Program-made: the position numbers and the translations under genes | In this document: in pieces, positions 62,891 to 64,000 of the stretch | Position numbering within the stretch: position 1 is the stretch's first letter | Layout of the letters: each line of letters begins with the position of its first letter | Notes under the pieces: generated by a model | Told to the model about the DNA's origin: nothing | The model's database searches: none | The model's input: only the letters and a program-made list of their open reading frames with translations | From: a bacterium endosymbiont of Escarpia laminata | GTDB lineage: Bacteria > Pseudomonadota > Gammaproteobacteria > Chromatiales > Chromatiaceae | Assembly (NCBI GenBank): GCA_003660235.1 | Contig: QGON01000060.1 | Span: forward strand, 1 to 64,000 | DNA: 64,000 bases | Reading direction: 5' to 3'

Positions 62891-64000
62891 TCAGGGTGTG
62901 GAGGTTTTTGGAATTCTAGCATTTTCTATTCCAGTTGGTGGCTGCCAGGTGCGCACGTCGATTTTGCCGGTGACTGCGGCGGAGATTAGGGCGGTGCGGC
63001 GTTCTTTGAGGAGATTGATTTGTTTTTTTGCAATATCGCCCAAATGGTCGTACCTGCTATTCGCTCTATCAATGTACTCCAGTATCCGATCAACTTCTTC
63101 TACTGGTGGCACAGGGAAACAAATACATCTAAGTTCTTCCCAGTAGAGTCTAAGCCTGAAGTCGGTGATACCTCGCGAGTACCTTTTTAGCTCTGTAACT
63201 GCATTTGGAGATCGCAGAGTTAGCTCAAAATAGCTTGTATTGATATTGGTTTTTGGTTTACAGACAACGTAGGCAGGGCTAATTAGTCCGTTCAACTTGG
63301 ATGCACCAAAACCGCCTTGCCATGCACGCATCATGTTGTAAGCAAGGTCGTTGCCAATCACTACTTTGTACAGAGATTTATCTTCGCTTCTAGACACTTT
63401 TCTATCAAGTTCCGACTCATTAAGTTCTTTATCAGATATTCCATGGTGAATCGAAACACTCAAAATTGGATACTCAAGTTCCTCAGGTGTTGATGCCCGG
63501 TTGCTGCTTTCAGAGAATAGAAGTGCCAAACGCATTATTGCCCATCCCTCCGGCACCTCCCCCAACCACTCAACACCAGAATCTTTCATCGGCACATCAG
63601 GATCAAGCCCCTTGGTGACGGCGTGGGAGATCACTGCTTGGCGTTTCTCTTTGAGCAGTTCGATCAGCCGCTCTTGCTTGGCGATCAGCTGGTCGATGCG
63701 GGCGGTTTCGTGGTCGAGGAAGCGGGCGATTTGGTGTTGTTCAGAGAGAGATGGTACTGAAAACTCAAAGTTCTGGAAGAGAGGTAGGCGCAATGAATCG
63801 ACAGTAGACTTCGCTGCACCTTCAAGGGCGACTTTATAGAAATTACTTTTTAAGTAATAGAAGATAAACTTGGCTGACGTTAAACGAAATTTGTTAAGCA
63901 TATAGACGCGCTGATGGTAATCAAACTTGCCATCAAAATAGTGGAAGACTTTACCTACACCTACACCATCCCCAGCTGTTAATACTGCTTCGCAATCTGC
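62891..64000 (-). CDS. hsdS: Type I restriction-modification specificity subunit HsdS, partial at the right edge
   Basis: The frame is open to the window edge, so at least 369 codons are present and the N terminus is missing. It contains the end of the first target-recognition domain, a central conserved coiled coil (SEQHQIARFLDHETARIDQL; ERLIELLKEKRQAVISHAV), the second recognition domain and a C-terminal conserved coiled coil (EVDRILEYIDRANSRYDHLG; LLKERRTALISAAVTGKID). It recognises the target DNA for methylation and restriction. No frameshift is visible in the part present. Confidence 0.92.
   Translation of the reverse strand, partial: ADCEAVLTAGDGVGVGKVFHYFDGKFDYHQRVYMLNKFRLTSAKFIFYYLKSNFYKVALEGAAKSTVDSLRLPLFQNFEFSVPSLSEQHQIARFLDHETARIDQLIAKQERLIELLKEKRQAVISHAVTKGLDPDVPMKDSGVEWLGEVPEGWAIMRLALLFSESSNRASTPEELEYPILSVSIHHGISDKELNESELDRKVSRSEDKSLYKVVIGNDLAYNMMRAWQGGFGASKLNGLISPAYVVCKPKTNINTSYFELTLRSPNAVTELKRYSRGITDFRLRLYWEELRCICFPVPPVEEVDRILEYIDRANSRYDHLGDIAKKQINLLKERRTALISAAVTGKIDVRTWQPPTGIENARIPKTSTP

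Overview
This window looks like a gammaproteobacterial chromosome from a sulfur-oxidising lineage (Chromatiales or sulfur-symbiont type). The evidence is a soxX-soxA-soxXA-binding-protein-rhodanese cluster, a group of typical gammaproteobacterial housekeeping genes (ychF, queD, miaB, ybeZ, ybeY, lnt, gmk, yicC, rph, rdgB, rep) and several c-type cytochromes. The species cannot be fixed from sequence alone. The genome carries many mobile and degenerate elements: an IS3-family transposase, a group II intron, two families of about 150-165 bp repeats with terminal inverted repeats, REP-like palindromes, and several genes broken by insertion, frameshift or internal deletion.

Layout. 1-8.3 kb: the distal part of a chemotaxis operon, cut at its left by an IS3 element (cheW without its native start, a broken parA, STAS protein, CheZ-like phosphatase, cheR, cheD, cheB, a membrane MCP without a periplasmic domain, two SpoIIAA-like STAS proteins). 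8.4-11.2 kb: ychF, tRNA-Met, and amtB with a sigma-54 promoter and NtrC-type site. 11.3-13.6 kb: queD, a hypothetical gene and a CelD-type acyltransferase. 13.7-19.5 and 25.9-27.8 kb: a V-type ATPase in the order B-D-I-K-E-DUF2764, with the catalytic A subunit about 6.4 kb away; an HD hydrolase, a pair of membrane coiled-coil proteins, the sox genes, a membrane-anchored metallopeptidase and an outer-membrane protein lie between. 27.8-29.1 kb: a cti (fatty acid cis/trans isomerase) pseudogene. 29.9-33.7 kb: a Fur-boxed Fe(III) ABC transporter. 34.1-42.4 kb: lnt-ybeY-ybeZ and miaB, separated by a group II intron and two envelope proteins.

42.6-51.5 kb: gmk, an M48 lipoprotein protease, a GGDEF-EAL protein coupled to an ODP-like di-iron protein, yicC, a Ser/Thr kinase-PP2C pair, rph, rdgB and a PilZ protein. 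51.6-57.8 kb: TRAP transporter permeases, a DUF2782 protein, a LOG-family gene between two direct copies of a MITE-like repeat, rep helicase and cytochrome c5. 57.9-64 kb: tRNA-Arg(CCG), followed by a type I restriction island (hsdR, hsdS running off the right edge) containing an eroded toxin/antitoxin set (addiction-module protein, ImmA/IrrE-type protein, remnant of a DUF4411 PIN protein).

The most interesting signals are: a CheZ-type DxxxQ helix inside the MCP, with the CheZ-like protein, CheD and MCP all ending in ELF; the permuted, split V-ATPase with a Na+-type ligand set in its K subunit; the di-iron/c-di-GMP gene pair; the paired coiled-coil membrane proteins beside sox; and the sequence shared between the insert in parA and the 3' flank of the group II intron.
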